This document shows positions 27,665 to 49,200 of a stretch of DNA of 64,000 nt, piece by piece. The DNA comes from Dirofilaria immitis (Eukaryota > Nematoda > Chromadorea > Rhabditida > Onchocercidae). Location: positions 2,542,001 through 2,606,000 of the forward strand of contig JAKNDB010000087.1 in NCBI GenBank assembly GCA_024305405.1, given 5' to 3'. The notes beneath the pieces were generated by a model. The model made no database searches. It was not told the origin of the DNA and saw nothing but the letters and a program-made list of their open reading frames with translations. The first letter of the stretch is position 1, and the number at the start of each line of letters is the position of its first letter. Position numbers and translations under genes: made by a program.

Positions 27665-28944
27665 ACTGAATAGGTGAAAATGCCTCCGTAGACTGTATAC
27701 AACAGAGCTGATATGAAGTAACAGTGTTAATTTTTCCTGATTTTTAAAAGTATCAATCGATTACAAACACAAAGAGAGTATGTAAATAAGATAAGAAAGT
27801 AATGTACTATAGGAAAAAGTCCACATCACTCGTCTCTTATTTCTGCCACCTCCAAGTACGAAATATGGAACATTTAAAACTTTTTCCAAACAAGCAACAA
27901 AGATATCTTACTTCCCAACATGCCAGAAAACTTCGGATAAAAGCAAATACTTGTATTTGTATGCTTTATTATACATAATTTAAGGTTATAGAAAGTTACA
28001 TCAATCGCAGCTTTTGAAAAATAACAACGGACTTCAACAATTGCTGTCATATTCAATTCCTTTCCTACGAGAGATACGAGATATCAAGTGACGGAATATC
28101 TATACTGTCTAGATTAGTAAAAGATTAGTTACTAAGGCGAACATTTGCTCTTTATACGAAAGATGAGAAGGCAAATGAGAGGAGGGAAAATCACTGAAAA
28201 ATGAGAAGGTCATCAGCAACGAACGATCTTTGGTTCTACCACATATGCTTGTTTCTTCTGCTATTTGCTAAGGTTCATTGCTGAATTACAGTAAGACTAC
28301 TACCATAGAATTTATAGCTCATCTCGCATCTTGCCATCATTCATATCGAAAAGGTCAAGGATTAGGAAGCTCGAAAATAGTGCACAAACAAATAGTTCTG
28401 CCACTGTTTGCACACTGAAACATATTTGCATTAGACTGGAACTCTTTCAGACATTTCCTTTGTTATTTTTTCGCTCTTAACACGGCGTACTGAATCATTA
28501 TCCCCTTGCAATGTGCATAAAAATGTCATGGAAAGAACAGTTGCAAAATGTGCTAGCTATTTGTGCACCAGAGAAATAACGGCAATGAATCATTGTCTAT
28601 CTGGTGTAACAAACGATGACAATGACCTTGATATCATTTCTTTGATAGTGACCTTGATATCACTTCTAAACATTGCAATCTACCAAGCAAACTGTTGCTT
28701 AACAATCAGTTATGTGCATTTGATAAATGAAGAAGGAAGCACACAGCAAGCTAATCATTGATAAGAAATATAACATGGTAATATATCCCTCCATTCCGTA
28801 TCACCACAACTACACACTGCACACCCTATCGTTACATCCATCCTTCGCACACAATAAATGCCACCTCATAGTTGGGCTTAACACTAGACATGCTGAACGC
28901 GATCGATTTACATGTACGGCGGAGATGCATCTCTTCTCTTTACA

Positions 28945-28972
28945 CGCACACACACACACACACACAACACAC
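28945..28972. repeat. (CA)n microsatellite
   Basis: Run of CA units in the GAPDH/BTBD10 intergenic region, with one interruption. Confidence 0.9.
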
Positions 28973-29429
28973 CTATACATATATATATACAGTAGTCTGT
29001 GTTTACGTGCAGACATGCACATCTTACATGCAATAAGCATGCATGCAATTATAAATATGTATTGCACACATCAGTCTATAGGCATTTCAGGAATATATAT
29101 ATATATATATGAGGAAAGAGGAGGAATACAAAGAAAGAGGGAAGAAAGGACAGAGAATGCCAATTTTTATATTATATTCTCATTCATCTTGCACTGCACT
29201 TGCCAACACACCAATGCAGATAGGTGCACATATATACATACATATTGCCGCTATAAGAATTATCTAATAGACAATAAGTGCAAAATTCGATCATCTATAT
29301 TTGTTCTTTTATCAATCAATAGAGAATGGTTGGGTGAGCAATTGAACGTTTATCAAGTTAAGTTTCTAGCATTGATGGAGGGAGGGAAAGTATCTCATCA
29401 TTTTTTCATCGAATATAGCAAACAGAAGG

Positions 29430-29449
29430 CACATACACACCCACACCCA

Positions 29450-29546
<97 letters not shown>
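29430..29546. repeat. Compound (CA)n-(TA)n microsatellite
   Basis: About 100 bases of CA/CCCACA followed directly by about nine TA units. Read either way it gives long His/Thr or Val/Cys ORFs, which are not genes. Confidence 0.95.
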
Positions 29547-29937
29547 CTTCATGGTATTGATGAAAGATTGAAAGAGTGAAAGGAGTGTTAGAGAGAGAAT
29601 TTGTGAAAAAAAAAAAAAAGTAAGGTTATAGTTTGGAAGAAAAAAGAAATTCTGTCTATTCAATCATTTCAATATATTCTTATCTTAAATTTCTAACAGC
29701 TAATGCTACAAATCAACAGGCGGATTTTAACGAAGTAAAAATCGTTGAATTTTTCAACTAAAAATTATTTTTAATATGAAATTAAGCGCAAATATCAAAT
29801 TATATTCTAAACGATAAATTAAGAAATTTTGCCATTTTTCTTATGAAATTTGCATCAATTTCCTTCAAAAATTTAATTATAAAATAAAAAAATTATTACT
29901 ACTTATTCTTTAATATATACAAAGATACAATAATAGA

Positions 29938-29963
29938 CAGATAGATAGATAGATAGATAGATA
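29938..29963. repeat. (GATA)n microsatellite
   Basis: Six GATA units, with another broken stretch just after (29968-29979). Confidence 0.9.
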
Positions 29964-30701
29964 TAAACAGATAGATAGAACAACAATATAATATATATGT
30001 ATAAATGCAACATTAAATATCGATCAATTCAAAATATTTCCTCTCTCTCTCTCTCTTTCCTCTCTCTTTCTCATTCATTCCCATTTACGCTTAAATATTC
30101 ATTCTAAAGTGCAATTGTTAAAAAAAATTTTGCATAACATATTTAACAGTGGAAACAAATATATACATTACGCTTCGCTTATTATTAAAACACACGAACG
30201 CCGTTCAAAGTGAATAATAACAAATCGATAATCCCCAAGAACCGGGGAATCTCAGGAGAACAAACAGTAGCATATCACCCCAAACATTGCTGCTCACAAT
30301 GCACTAAATTAACCACTGATTAATCTTCTTTAATCTTCGATGTTTTCTTTTCACTTATTTATCCATCTCTATGCTCCCTCTGGTTGAGCACTATTTCTTC
30401 GTACTTGTTTAATTGTAATTGATATCTATTGTTTATTGAATTTTCTCAATCTCTAAGAAACAATGTTTTTGCTTATCTCTATCTTCTCTCAGTGCCACGG
30501 CTATTTTCTATTCTCCTTATGCAATATCTTCTCAGATTGCCTGACATGTCTAATCCTCTTTCCAAACACTACTCTATTCACACATTTAATTCAAATGTGT
30601 TTAATTTTTTCGAAACAGGTGCGATCACGAAGTGACTGCTGACATCATAGTACGTTCAGTTGGAAGCGTATGCGTAACTTGGATGTTACGCGGGATTTGT
30701 T

Positions 30702-37809
<7,108 letters not shown>

Positions 37810-39550
37810 TATATTCATGTTTTTGTTATTTTTGTCATCTTTTTTCCTGTCACTTTTATCGGATTCTTTCCAATATTCTGTTTAAAGGATCTACAGTTAT
37901 CTGAACAGATAGTAGTGAACTATATTGGGTATTATTAACTGTAGATAAGTATGAGCAGAGAAAAATATATGGAGTCATGGTGATTTTTTCCTGAACACTT
38001 TAATTTATTCGTTAAAGAAGCTGTATGTTGAAGCAGCTGGAGAAATGTAACATTCCATTACAATCTAGTAAGATATGAAATGGTATATTAGGCTGCATCA
38101 TCCTTTTTCACTTATGGTGCATGTTGTCGAACAACTAAAGCACACTTGCTTTAAATTATCATTTTTGAATTTCTTATTTTGATTGTTTCCACCCGTTAGC
38201 TAGTGAAGCATGATTTTATTGAGCGAAGCTTTCTACAAAAAGTTGAGCAATTGAGGGTGGCCGTTGTATTGTAACAAATCATAGGTATAATTTAATTTGG
38301 CCTTATAAACAATTTTAAGTACTTTCAGTATGTTCAAATCTTGAAAAGTATTTTCAGTATGTTCGAATCTTGATTTTACTGGATGCGAGCTTTGTAATTT
38401 TGTGATTTTGGTCTGCTTGTGAATTAGATATCTATCCTCCGCTAAGTTGAGCTGCTTTAATTAGCGACTTGCAACCCATATATAAGTATAATATTTCTAT
38501 AATTTTCTGTAGCTTACTGTAGCTTATTACCTATATTCATTTGTAATTTCCGTAAGTTATATTCTCAAGATTCCATTTTTCATGTTTATAGCAACAAATA
38601 GACTCCGAGAATGTAGAACTGAGATTTTAACTTTTAACTTGACCGAGAAATGGAGCCTCAAAATAAATAAAAGTAGTGAAGGATGTATAGGAGATAATAA
38701 CTAAATTTATTTTAATTGAAATTTTTTAGATACGACCCTTTGCGGTATTCATTTTGTTAGCAATTTCCAATCTGCTTTTTTCATTTTCAGACAGTAAATA
38801 TTGCCTTATATGATTCTGTGCTTTTTATTCTTATATCTATCGTCTGCAGTTTTTTCTCGTACACTTTATCAGCAAAACATCGATCGATATCTCCACTTAT
38901 GCACAAATACACACATATTATAATATTACTTTAATCACTAGCTATCTTTTGTCTTATGTCAAATTTTTTATCATTTATCGCTAACGTTCTTCTTTGTCAT
39001 TCATTTATTTTATGCTATAAACAAAGCAAACAATAAAAGTCTTTTTTAATGAGTCTGTTTGGTGTATTCGAAAAGATTGCAAGGCATACAAATCACTTTT
39101 AAGCGAATAAGATAAATGTGTATCATTTTCAGGACATTGTACGATTAGTATTTTTACTTTATTTTCATAGAAAAGTATAAAGTGAAAGTTTAGGGAATAG
39201 TTTTCATCTATTTCATGCTCTGTTTTATTCCTGAACTTTTTCTGTGATGTATGCATGAAAAGTACTTTTATGGGGAAATTCATCCGAACTGTAAAATTAT
39301 TTATGTGACTTGGATTTCGATATATCACATATTTTTAACGGAGAGATCATCTTTTACAGTTCATGTGAAGTGTAATAATAGAAATTTGAAAAGTAATATT
39401 GCGAATTTGGCTAGTAATTCAAAAGAAAATGTAAAATTTGATAATTTGTTTATGAAACAAGAAGGGATTTTAGACTAGAACAATAAATCATTAAATCGAT
39501 ATCACATTGATATATGTTATTTTTGTAAAGAAATTAATGAAAAAAAATCT
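37810..39550. other. Convergent intergenic region
   Basis: Between the BTBD10 stop and the LIM gene stop. No exon chain is supported. It contains a 28-base tandem duplication at 38319-38373. Confidence 0.5.
38319..38373. repeat. 28-base tandem duplication
   Basis: agtactttcagtatgttcaa plus atcttga is followed 28 bases later by a copy with two substitutions. Confidence 0.85.
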
Positions 39551-40840
39551 TTAATGATCTATTCTTGTATGAGCTTCTTGCGTAATACGAATGCGCTTCT
39601 CGAGACGTTTCTCCCAATGGCAATCACGATCATATGGCAAATCATCGATAATGTAATGCTCACCATTCGGTAGTGGTTGCTTGCATGAGGCACACGTGAA
39701 ACAACGTGGATGCCAATGCTTATCAAGAGCAATCAAACAAGAATCGATAAGTATTTCACCGCAGCCTGTAGTATATTTAAAAAGTAATAAATACATGAAT
39801 GGAAATTTTTAAAGTGGTATTTAAATAAAATATGCATATGTAAGAAAAAAAGCTATAATTTTTACAATTTGATTATTAATTAAGCTCATTCATTTATTAA
39901 ACTTCTAAGTTTGTCTTATTAGTTTAATGCTAATTTTAAAAATAAATTGAAAAGAAAGGGAGGAAAAAAACATTTGTATGAAAAAATCTAAAATTAGTTT
40001 ATTTTTGAATAATAAAATTAAACCTTTCCAATGAGATATTCATTCACTAACTGATAATAATTGTTAATATTGTTAACAGGAAAATTATTTTGAATCGATA
40101 TTTTGAAAAAAAAGTAGAGAAGAACCGTTTACAAATTTACAAACCATGGCATTTTGGATTATATTTCTTAGAAAAACACTGTACACAATATGGCTTATCA
40201 TCTGCAATCTAAAAAATTTATCATCATAAATCGTGAATGATATATAAAATTAAATTTTTCAAATCCAAAATGAAATGAATAATTATTGTTATAAGTTTTT
40301 ATGTTACTAAAAATTAAAATTAGCAACGAATTTCTTTTTTTTAACCAAGAATTGGATTACTGTTACATTTACATTACAATGCAGTTAGATTACTGTTAAG
40401 TATGAAGAAATTAGAAAATATATTTTAATGATATATTTAAAGCTATTTTAAAATAAAAGTTATATCGTAACTGAAATGCTATCGTTGCTTAAAATTCAAA
40501 TTACGGTATTTAGGAAGAATCGATCACTCGAACTACAATATATGAAGAAAATTAACGTTTAAGTTATTGTATTCAGGAAGGAAAAAGGATTATTCAATAA
40601 AATCTAAGAAAGATAATCTGTTTGAATATAACTATGGAATGATTATGAAATGATTGCCTGATAGGTTTGTTTAATTGGAGAGTTACAGGCATGACAACGA
40701 AAATGATCGGGATGCCAAAGACGATTCATTGCAATAACAGCTTCCTCACCTAATGATGTATTACATAGGGCACACATTCGTCGATCATTTTCTGCTTGTG
40801 AAATATATCCTACACCGTGGCTTATTGTTGAATCGCCCAT
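39551..40840 (-). CDS. Small protein with two LIM domains, 3 exons, 153 aa
   Basis: Minus-strand exons 40658-40840, 40145-40208 and 39551-39765 give 462 bases with no break, starting MGDSTISHGVGYISQ. LIM 1 has all eight zinc ligands: Cys23, Cys26, His43, His46, Cys49, Cys52, Cys69, Cys72 (motif WHPDHFRCHAC). LIM 2 follows after the usual eight-residue linker: Cys81, Cys84, His101, Cys104, Cys107, Cys110, then Asp128 and Cys131, Asp being an accepted ligand. A short basic tail follows (WEKRLEKRIRI). LIM domains bind protein partners, commonly in adhesion and actin structures such as muscle attachment. The closely spaced pair resembles those of paxillin, PINCH and zyxin families, but I cannot name the orthologue. 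The first intron uses a GC donor, since no GT occurs before an in-frame stop. A non-coding upstream exon may exist. Confidence 0.9.
40209..40657 (-). other. GC-AG intron in the LIM gene
   Basis: On the minus strand exon 1 ends ...TATCAG and the intron starts gcaatc. Continuing gives ...CAG GCA ATC ATT TCA TAA, a stop inside LIM 1. Splicing from gc to the aattttttag acceptor before 40208 restores the LIM 1 zinc ligands in frame. Confidence 0.75.
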
Positions 40841-41017
40841 CTTAGCTAACTCAAAATAAAACTATCCTAATTAAAATAACCGTTTAAATGTATATTTAAT
40901 TCTGTTACTTTTAAATTTATTTTATAGCATTGGAAAAAATTACTAAAACATGCAAATTTTGCAATTTATTCACATCTTTTCTTATTTTTGCATATACAAA
41001 CATAGAAGTAATAACAA

Positions 41018-41278
<261 letters not shown>

Positions 41279-41604
41279 AGTTTATAATTAATAATTACTC
41301 AAAATTTTTATAATTGTTAATTATTTATAATATTTATCATTTATTATATAATACCAATTATTATCATAAGCAATTATTAATTATATTTTGATTAATTATT
41401 AATTATAATAATAATAACAATGATAATAATAAATATTATTACTATTATTATTATGTATTATTACGATGTGTAGATATAGATTTGCCATTTCTTATATATC
41501 AATTCATAAAATGCTATCAGTGAATTACTTCCTGACGCTAATTTACTCCTATTTCTTTTAATTAGTGACATTTGAATGATTGATAAATTTTACTGTTTGT
41601 GCAG

Positions 41605-41679
41605 GTGCAATTACTAAGCAGCTGGATTATTGCAAAGGATTATTCCGAATTACAGCTTTTTTTCGTTTATTGCTCTCAG
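41605..41679 (+). other. Isolated exon-like segment
   Basis: A 75-base stretch bounded by a tttgtgcag acceptor and a ctcag/gtaagt donor. It is open in two frames (phase 0: VQLLSSWIIAKDYSEL...). No neighbouring plus-strand exon could be joined, so it may be a chance match. Confidence 0.2.
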
Positions 41680-44195
41680 GTAAGTCAATTTTTTATTTAA
41701 AGAAAAAACAAGAAACTATTGAGTACTCAAATTTTAAATTTATCTCCACAATAAACTGCCTACAGCAAATATTTTAGATAAGTTAATTATGCAAAGATCG
41801 ATTGAGTGATAAATAATATTGTCGTATACAATTGTTTATAGAAATTGGGAATTAACAAGATGCTTTTCAAGGATCTGAGAAGGTTATTTTATATGTCTAG
41901 AGTTATTTCGAGATTTTGGTTAAAATGTGACCAAAATGTGAGAATTTGTTGTTGATTTATTTGTTTTTAGAATTAATTTGAGAATTTTACACGATTAGAA
42001 TAAAATTTGATCAGTAATTCATTCATTTAGGAAATTTTCTGATATTTTTATATTAGAATTTAATTATTTTTATGTTAGAAATCATTCGGCATTTTTAAGA
42101 TATTTATATAATATAAGAAATATATTAGCAACTTATAAAGTCAAGCCAACAAATAATGTGTGTGAAAATTTGGAAAGCTTAAAGCTTATTTAGCATTCAA
42201 AAATTATTGCATAATTCAGATTAAATTGAAACAAATAATGAAGTAAATAAAACATTAAATTTTTCAATTCTCAAATTTTTTTCAATGTTTGGTTAAATTT
42301 CGATATCTATGATAAGAGTTAATGTCTGCGTGATAAATCATTATGATACATTAATACTAATCATTATGATACATTGATACTAACCTTCACATAGAGTATA
42401 AATCCTGCATTTTATTCAAATATTTTTCTGTTAAAATATTTACGCAGATACTGTAGAATTATTCACTATTTTTTCGTTTATTCGTAATCATTTTATAGCA
42501 ATTATTCGATTTAAGATAGTCAAAAAGGGATCTAATTTGAAATGTCTACTCGAATTTGTTAAATTCATATCTAAAATCTGTCGAATATCCGTTCTTAATA
42601 TTAATGTATCAAAAATGCACTTTCGATGAGTTATTATACATATATGACTGATATGCTTGTATACTTTTTTTCTAAATATATTAGCAATCATAATGGTCAA
42701 CTTTCTTTGTTCTGAAATTCATGATTGTCTCATCAGTCCTAGAGATTTTATTCTTTTAATCTGCTGAAATTTGATTTCATCTGACATATCGCTTCAAAAT
42801 ATTATATTTTAATTGATTAAATTATGATAAGCTTACATTTTATAGCTTTCAAGCTTTCGTCGTATGTCTCAAATGTGTAGAAATAGATAACTAAAAATTT
42901 TGATTGCAAATTAAAAAACAAGTATAGTAATAACAATGTGTTTATTGAACATTCGGAAAAATTTTACATCAGTTTTTTCAAACAGAATAAGTCTTGGTAC
43001 ATTACTTTTTATTTCTATTTCATCTACCTCTTTTTTAGCATATTAATCTCAGAAAGCTCATAATCACTTAATTATGCATAATAAAATCCAATGATAAAAT
43101 TTAATGATAAAATTACAATGTAAATTATTAATACAAATTTGGATGGAATGGCCTTCAATCATCATATTAAAATAACTAAATTTCAATATCGTAGCACAAC
43201 TTATTATCAAACTATGAGAGATGTCTGGCATCAAGAAAAGTACTCTACCTATTGAATTTCCTTTCATTTTCTCGGGAGCGAATTTATGCAACCATGAAAT
43301 CGAATAAACAAAACTATTTTGTTTGTCTAATATTAATCATCATGCCATTAAAGAACTCATTACAATAAAATCCCAGATGAAAATCTATTAAAATTTCCAA
43401 ATTACATAGTTTTTGAGAGGAATTTAAGGTGATTTTTATACGAAGTAATCGTGTATAAAATAAATAAAATATGTTGATTGTGTGAATCGAACCATTGTCG
43501 AAATACATTTTGAAACTAAATGAATCAACAAAATTTGCAGTTATTGTTCATTCATTAATAGAATTCCCGAATGAACAAGAGAAGTTAGGAAATAATGAAA
43601 CAATTGAAGTAAAAAACAAAAAGAGAAATAAACGAGATTGATAAAATTTATGTAATAAATATATAAGAAAAAGAATGAAAAAAAAAACAAATCAAGTTCT
43701 AATAGCACTTATATGGCAAATAAGGGAAAATTTTTAAAAAGCTTAAGATGAAATAGTGATAACTTTCCTATAGATAATTTTAATAAAAAGAAAAAAGAAT
43801 GGAAAATAAACTCGAATAAATTAGGAAATGAAAAAGAGTGAATATTAAAACTTCCGTATAGCAAACAAAGAAAAAGAAAACAATAGAAAATGAAAACACC
43901 AAGACATCCAAAATGATAATAATGCTTATATAATAATAAATTAAATTTTATCAAGTGACGAAAAGTTCATTGGGGTTAGGCTTCATTTTCTTCTCAAATA
44001 ATTTCAATTTCACTCAATTCTCGAAAGATTCACCCGTAGAAAGTAGTTTATCTATGTATTAATCATTAAATATTATTTTACATCATTTTATTGCTATGAG
44101 TTAAATTAATCAACTACATCACGCTATCACAATAACTCGAATTTGAGGTGAACATCTAACAATTTAATGATTCGCTCACCATCCAATTTTTGCTT

Positions 44196-45613
44196 TCACA
44201 ATGGATCAGTAGAAATTACAATGACTATAACTGTATCTGCTGACGATATGAGAAGTTTAGTATCACCTGGATAAAATGTGAAAAGAATATTATTATCACA
44301 CATATTCTTTATTTGAATGAAAATTTCACTATCCTTTTGCTTATTTTTTTTCCGACAATGTATGCTTACCATTAAAAAAAAATTTTTGTCACATGTTACT
44401 ACCCAAGATATCGGATAATTTAAATAACCAAATATTAATCCGATATCTAACTCTCGGTATTCCAATAATTTTAATATTAAAAAAGAGATACTTATATATT
44501 CAAAACGATTTTATTTATAACGTCATTTTTATTTGTCGTTTAAATTGAACTTATTTTATTATTTGTCGATCATATATTTTTATTGTCACCACTCACGTCT
44601 TTCAAGAATGAAATTTCATTTTAATTCCACATCCTCAATAAAATATCGTTCGTTAAATTATTTCCACAAGGATCGAATGGAAGAAAAATCCTGATAATTA
44701 TATTTATATTTACAAGAATTTTTCCTGAAATATATGCAAATACGAAATGTTAATAGGATGAAGAAATTTTCTAACCTTCAACTTGATACATACATAAAAT
44801 ATTAGAATGCTATGTTGTAATAAAAAGAAAATAATCATTCAGTTTTTCTTTTCTTTAATATGCCCAATTACTATAAAACACAAGTTTAGAAAGTGAAATA
44901 TGTTAATAAACAAAACATTTTATAAAAACAAATTTCGGACCATACCTGGTAAATCACATTCTATTAATGAAGAAATTAATTTATTTACTAATCAAATACA
45001 TTACTACTTCCTATTCTTTATTATTTGGTATTAATATGATCTTTTGATTACACACAATCCAGAGCTAATGCCAAACTTTCTCATTTACTATAATCATCTA
45101 TCTTCGATTCCTATCTGATCTTTATCATCGATACAAAATATGTCAAAGAGAAAGATTAAAATTCACTACCAACAATAATAATGATTAAAAGATTCATTTC
45201 ACTGACAAAATGTTTTGATATTGCCGAAATTTAAAATTTTTATTTTAACTTGAAAAAATCACAGCAAAAGTATAGTTTTAAGAAAACTTTTGATTTTTTC
45301 TAATTCTCGTAAAAACATAGCAAAAGTACAGCACTGGAAAAAACAATACAATCATAGCTCAAGTGTAATTCAAACAAAAACATAACTTTGATAGAATGTT
45401 TTGTCGATGAAGATAGATTCATTTTCTTATCTAAATCTAAAATTTTTTGGGAATAAAATAGATTCATTTTCTTATCTAAATCGAAAATTTTCTGGGAATA
45501 AAATATAAAATGTAATATAAAATGTAATAAATTATTTTAAAATGATAGGAAAAAAACTCAAAAATCGGAAGACAAGAATACCTTCCACGACTAGATTGCA
45601 ACTGAATCCACAC
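44196..45613 (-). other. Candidate alternative 3' exons of the SxIP gene
   Basis: Three minus-strand segments with good splice sites chain in phase: 45582-45613 (CGFSCNLVVE), 44946-44960 (a 15-base micro-exon, ECDLP) and 44196-44266 (GDTKLLISSADTVIVIVIS, ending TGA). The first starts with one base, matching the two-base remainder at the end of exon 9 (46773) of the gene upstream. This would let exon 10 be skipped. All signals are short, so this is suggestive only; they could instead belong to a separate small gene. Confidence 0.28.
45414..45503. repeat. 45-base tandem duplication
   Basis: tagattcattttcttatcta ... gggaataaaa occurs twice in direct succession, with two substitutions. Confidence 0.85.
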
Positions 45614-46254
45614 CTAAATAGTAAAATAAAAGTAAAAATATATAAAGTTTGATTTAAAATGCAACTTGTATAAGCTCCAAATTTTTACAACAGGACAGGA
45701 AATATAAATAACAATATACAGGTACATGTATGGTTATGCAAAAAATAAGAACTGAATATAGGAAAGTCAATAAACATTAGGAAGTGAAACTTGTTAAATC
45801 GAAATATGAAAACTTTTCAAAAGAAAAAATTGTAACATATTTGAATTTGCGAAATTTATCTGAATAATTTTTAAAGAAAATAATATCAATTAGTCCGACG
45901 AACTCGGAAATGATAGAAAGTACAATTCTAATCAAATTTTATGCGGTACTCTTTTCATTGGAAAGGGAAAACGAAATATTACAAATGTATAAGAAGTAAA
46001 ATAAGCTACGAAGCTTTATGTATTTTCACCATTATAAATAATTTCGGATTACATCATCAATAAAAGCAGCAAAATAACTGCTTTTTTACATTTCTGCTTG
46101 ATACATTTACGTCAAGTCATGGAAATATAAATTAACGCTTGTCCTTCAAAGCAAAATATCATGCAAGGAAAAGGATAATTTTAAAGGAAAAAATATTAAC
46201 ATGATGTTCTATTTTAATAGCAGTTAAAATCAGCTTTCTCATTCGTTGTATAAT

Positions 46255-49200
46255 TCAGAAGCATTCGTCAGCCCATCGTTGTTCGTTATGTGATATGCCA
46301 CCACATTCGGAATGTGTTTCATTGTATATATGTTGCGATAATACTAATGATGGCGTACTACCACCAGCAAGACCACGAATAGCTCTGAAAATTTCCAATT
46401 CTTTTGTAAAATTTTGAAACATAAATACTTGTTTCAGAACTTTCTCAATCTGACTTAGTGAACTTCCTCAACCTTCAGTGCCAGTTATTTTGAAGAAAAA
46501 CCTCTATGATAAATTTAGCTTAAAGAAAATCTTCGATATAAATTCAGCTTATATCAGATTTTCCTAAGTCCAGCTCAAAATTTTTTTAGTCAATTCAACC
46601 TAAAATAGAAAAAAGCTCGTCGTATCAATTAACAAATGAAAATCACCCTAATGATGTTTTTTTTTTTTTTTCATTTAACTTCCTTATAAAACCGCAAAAT
46701 TTATATATTTCTTATTTCCATAATTGCACAAAATATTGTAATAAAAAATCTGAGAGAACTTTGAAAACGTACGATCTGGAAAGAGCAGAAGCACGTGGTG
46801 TAGGAATCAAACTACGTCCAACACTCTTGCGAACAGGAGTTGGTAATCGCTGAAATTAAAAAATTCAAAAGCAAGATATCTGAGTTATCACTAAGCAAAA
46901 ATAACCAATGTTGAATAAACATTGGTGATTATTCTACAATCGCCTCATGATGGATAAACTACCATCAATTTTCATAACCAATTAACGAATAATTACGAAT
47001 AATTAATGAGTAATGAAGTCGATTCGACTGATGTATCTTAAAAATTTCCATGAATATATAGACGATATTTCTATTTTAGTTATTATCAGTAATAATTTAT
47101 GAACATCAATCCCTACTTGTTGGAATATTATAAAATGAGATATACTTACTGAAGCATGAAAAACGGGAGATGGTACGGTAACAGCTGATAATTTTGCACC
47201 ATTTGTACCAAATTCAATAGATTTTGATGACATTAAGCCAGTCGTACCTGACCTTGCTGATTGCACCTGAGATTTACCTGCAAGTTTTAATATGATTGGT
47301 AAATTATCAAAAAAATTTTCCAAATCAAAGCGGGAATTGGAAATCTGAAGAATCAGGATGAAAAACCGTAAAAGTTAGAAATTTTATATATGTAATTTTT
47401 ATTTATTCAAACATCATTTAATTCGATTATTTAAACAGAGTTTAACTAAAATCTTACTTTTTATTTTTCCAGTAAAACACTAAATAATTTACTATATCCT
47501 AAGGAAGACTAATTTCTAGCGAAAAATTGCTAATATCAGAAACTAACGAGCAATCGAAGAAAGCGTTTTGCCCACAGTCTCATCCTGAACAGTGGATTTC
47601 AGTCTGCTTAATTCTTCTCGCAATTCTAAAAACTTAAGTTCAACAAAAAATCGAAAGCGTGTAAAAATTGTAACAATTTTAAAAATTGTAACAATTTTTA
47701 TGAAGTACAAAACAATATGAACAATATTCGCGTGCATTCAAGATACTAGAATTATATACAAATTATTTGATAAAAACTTGCAAGTATCATGAAAAGAACC
47801 TGCTTCTTGTCGTTCAACAATACTTTTAATGTCTTTCAGATCCAGCTGTACAGATGGTGAATGGGATTTTGTAGATCCATAAGGTGATTTTGATTTATCC
47901 TGTAGCGACGATCGCCGTGATATCTAAAGGAAAAAACATTGAATAAAAAAGTTATTTAATAGCTTGGAATTCTAAAGAAAAAAACAGAAACAAACTGTGC
48001 ATTCCATAAATGGATAAGACATATCTTTTGTTTATGCTAATATAAGGAGTCAAATTTTTGATACATTACTAATTTATTTTCAATATATGTTTGCTCAAAC
48101 ATTAATTATATACATAAGGAGGAAAGAAAATTTGTTTTGTTTTATTTTAGGAATTGAAAATAAATAACTAAAGTCCAAAACTATTCCATGATCAAGCAGA
48201 AAAATAAATTTGACCAAAGATTGGCAGAAAAATAAAATACAATATAACAAATGTTCCTTTACATTATTCTAATATCTATTAATATCATTACTTCTTTTCA
48301 GCGCTACATGTTAAACATATAAAATTTTGAACATGGAAATTCATAAGAAAATCCATGAAATTCCCAGAAAAAGTTTCAATAAAACTGGTACCACATTTTG
48401 CGCAATTATTGGAGAAATACGTGCAGTATTGGTTTGCCGAACTTGTCGTGTTTCATGATGTGAACCATTTGAGGTCAATGAACCCATGCTATTTGTTCCG
48501 GACTGAAAAATATGATACAATATAAACTTAGCATATCCATTTTCCAATCATATTATTAGCACATCTGCACTATATAAGGGAATAAATAATTTTTCACATT
48601 TGATACGAATAATTTAATCAGTACGCAAATTACACTTAAAATAAAAATCATTTTAGTTTATGCAATTTGCCTAAATTGAAATTCAATTGATAAAACATTA
48701 TTGACTAAAATATCTACAATAAAAATGAGACAATCGGAAGAATAATTAGTTCCAAAAGATTCGAAATTTATAATAATTCAAGCAAATACAAGCTCATTCT
48801 TTCTCCAAATGATGGCAAATTTTAACTACATCTCAATGAATAAAGAAAAAAAAATTACATCTACGGATGGTTCGATGCATTCATTTACTGCTGCAAGTGA
48901 TGCTCCTCCATTCAAAATTACTTTATCACGCGAATCTAAAATTTTCAATATTTAAGCAAAACAATTCAAATATTTTAATCATTTTCGGAATCAAAACATG
49001 TAAATTAATTTTAAAACTTCACATACATACATACCGACATATACACACGTACATTAAAAAATTATCAAGATAAAAGAGCATTATTAAAAAAATTTCGAAA
49101 AAACGGAAAATCTAAGCATGCAATTCAAATTAAATATGATTTTCTTTCCCCACTTCTCATACGAAGGAATTTATGAAATTTATGACCAAATTTATTGTGC

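Larger units (their letters stand above)
27665..30701. other. Divergent intergenic region with microsatellites
   Basis: Separates the minus-strand GAPDH start from the plus-strand BTBD10 start, so it should carry both promoters and 5' untranslated exons. A tttcgaaacag acceptor just upstream (about 30609-30619) of the BTBD10 ATG suggests that transcript has a non-coding first exon or receives a spliced leader. Long ORFs read through the CA repeats are low-complexity artefacts. Confidence 0.55.

Noticed and set aside
28727..29560. 277-residue plus-strand ORF, longest in the window
   Set aside because: Much of it is translated CA/TA microsatellite (His/Thr and Tyr/Ile runs); there are no splice partners or motifs.
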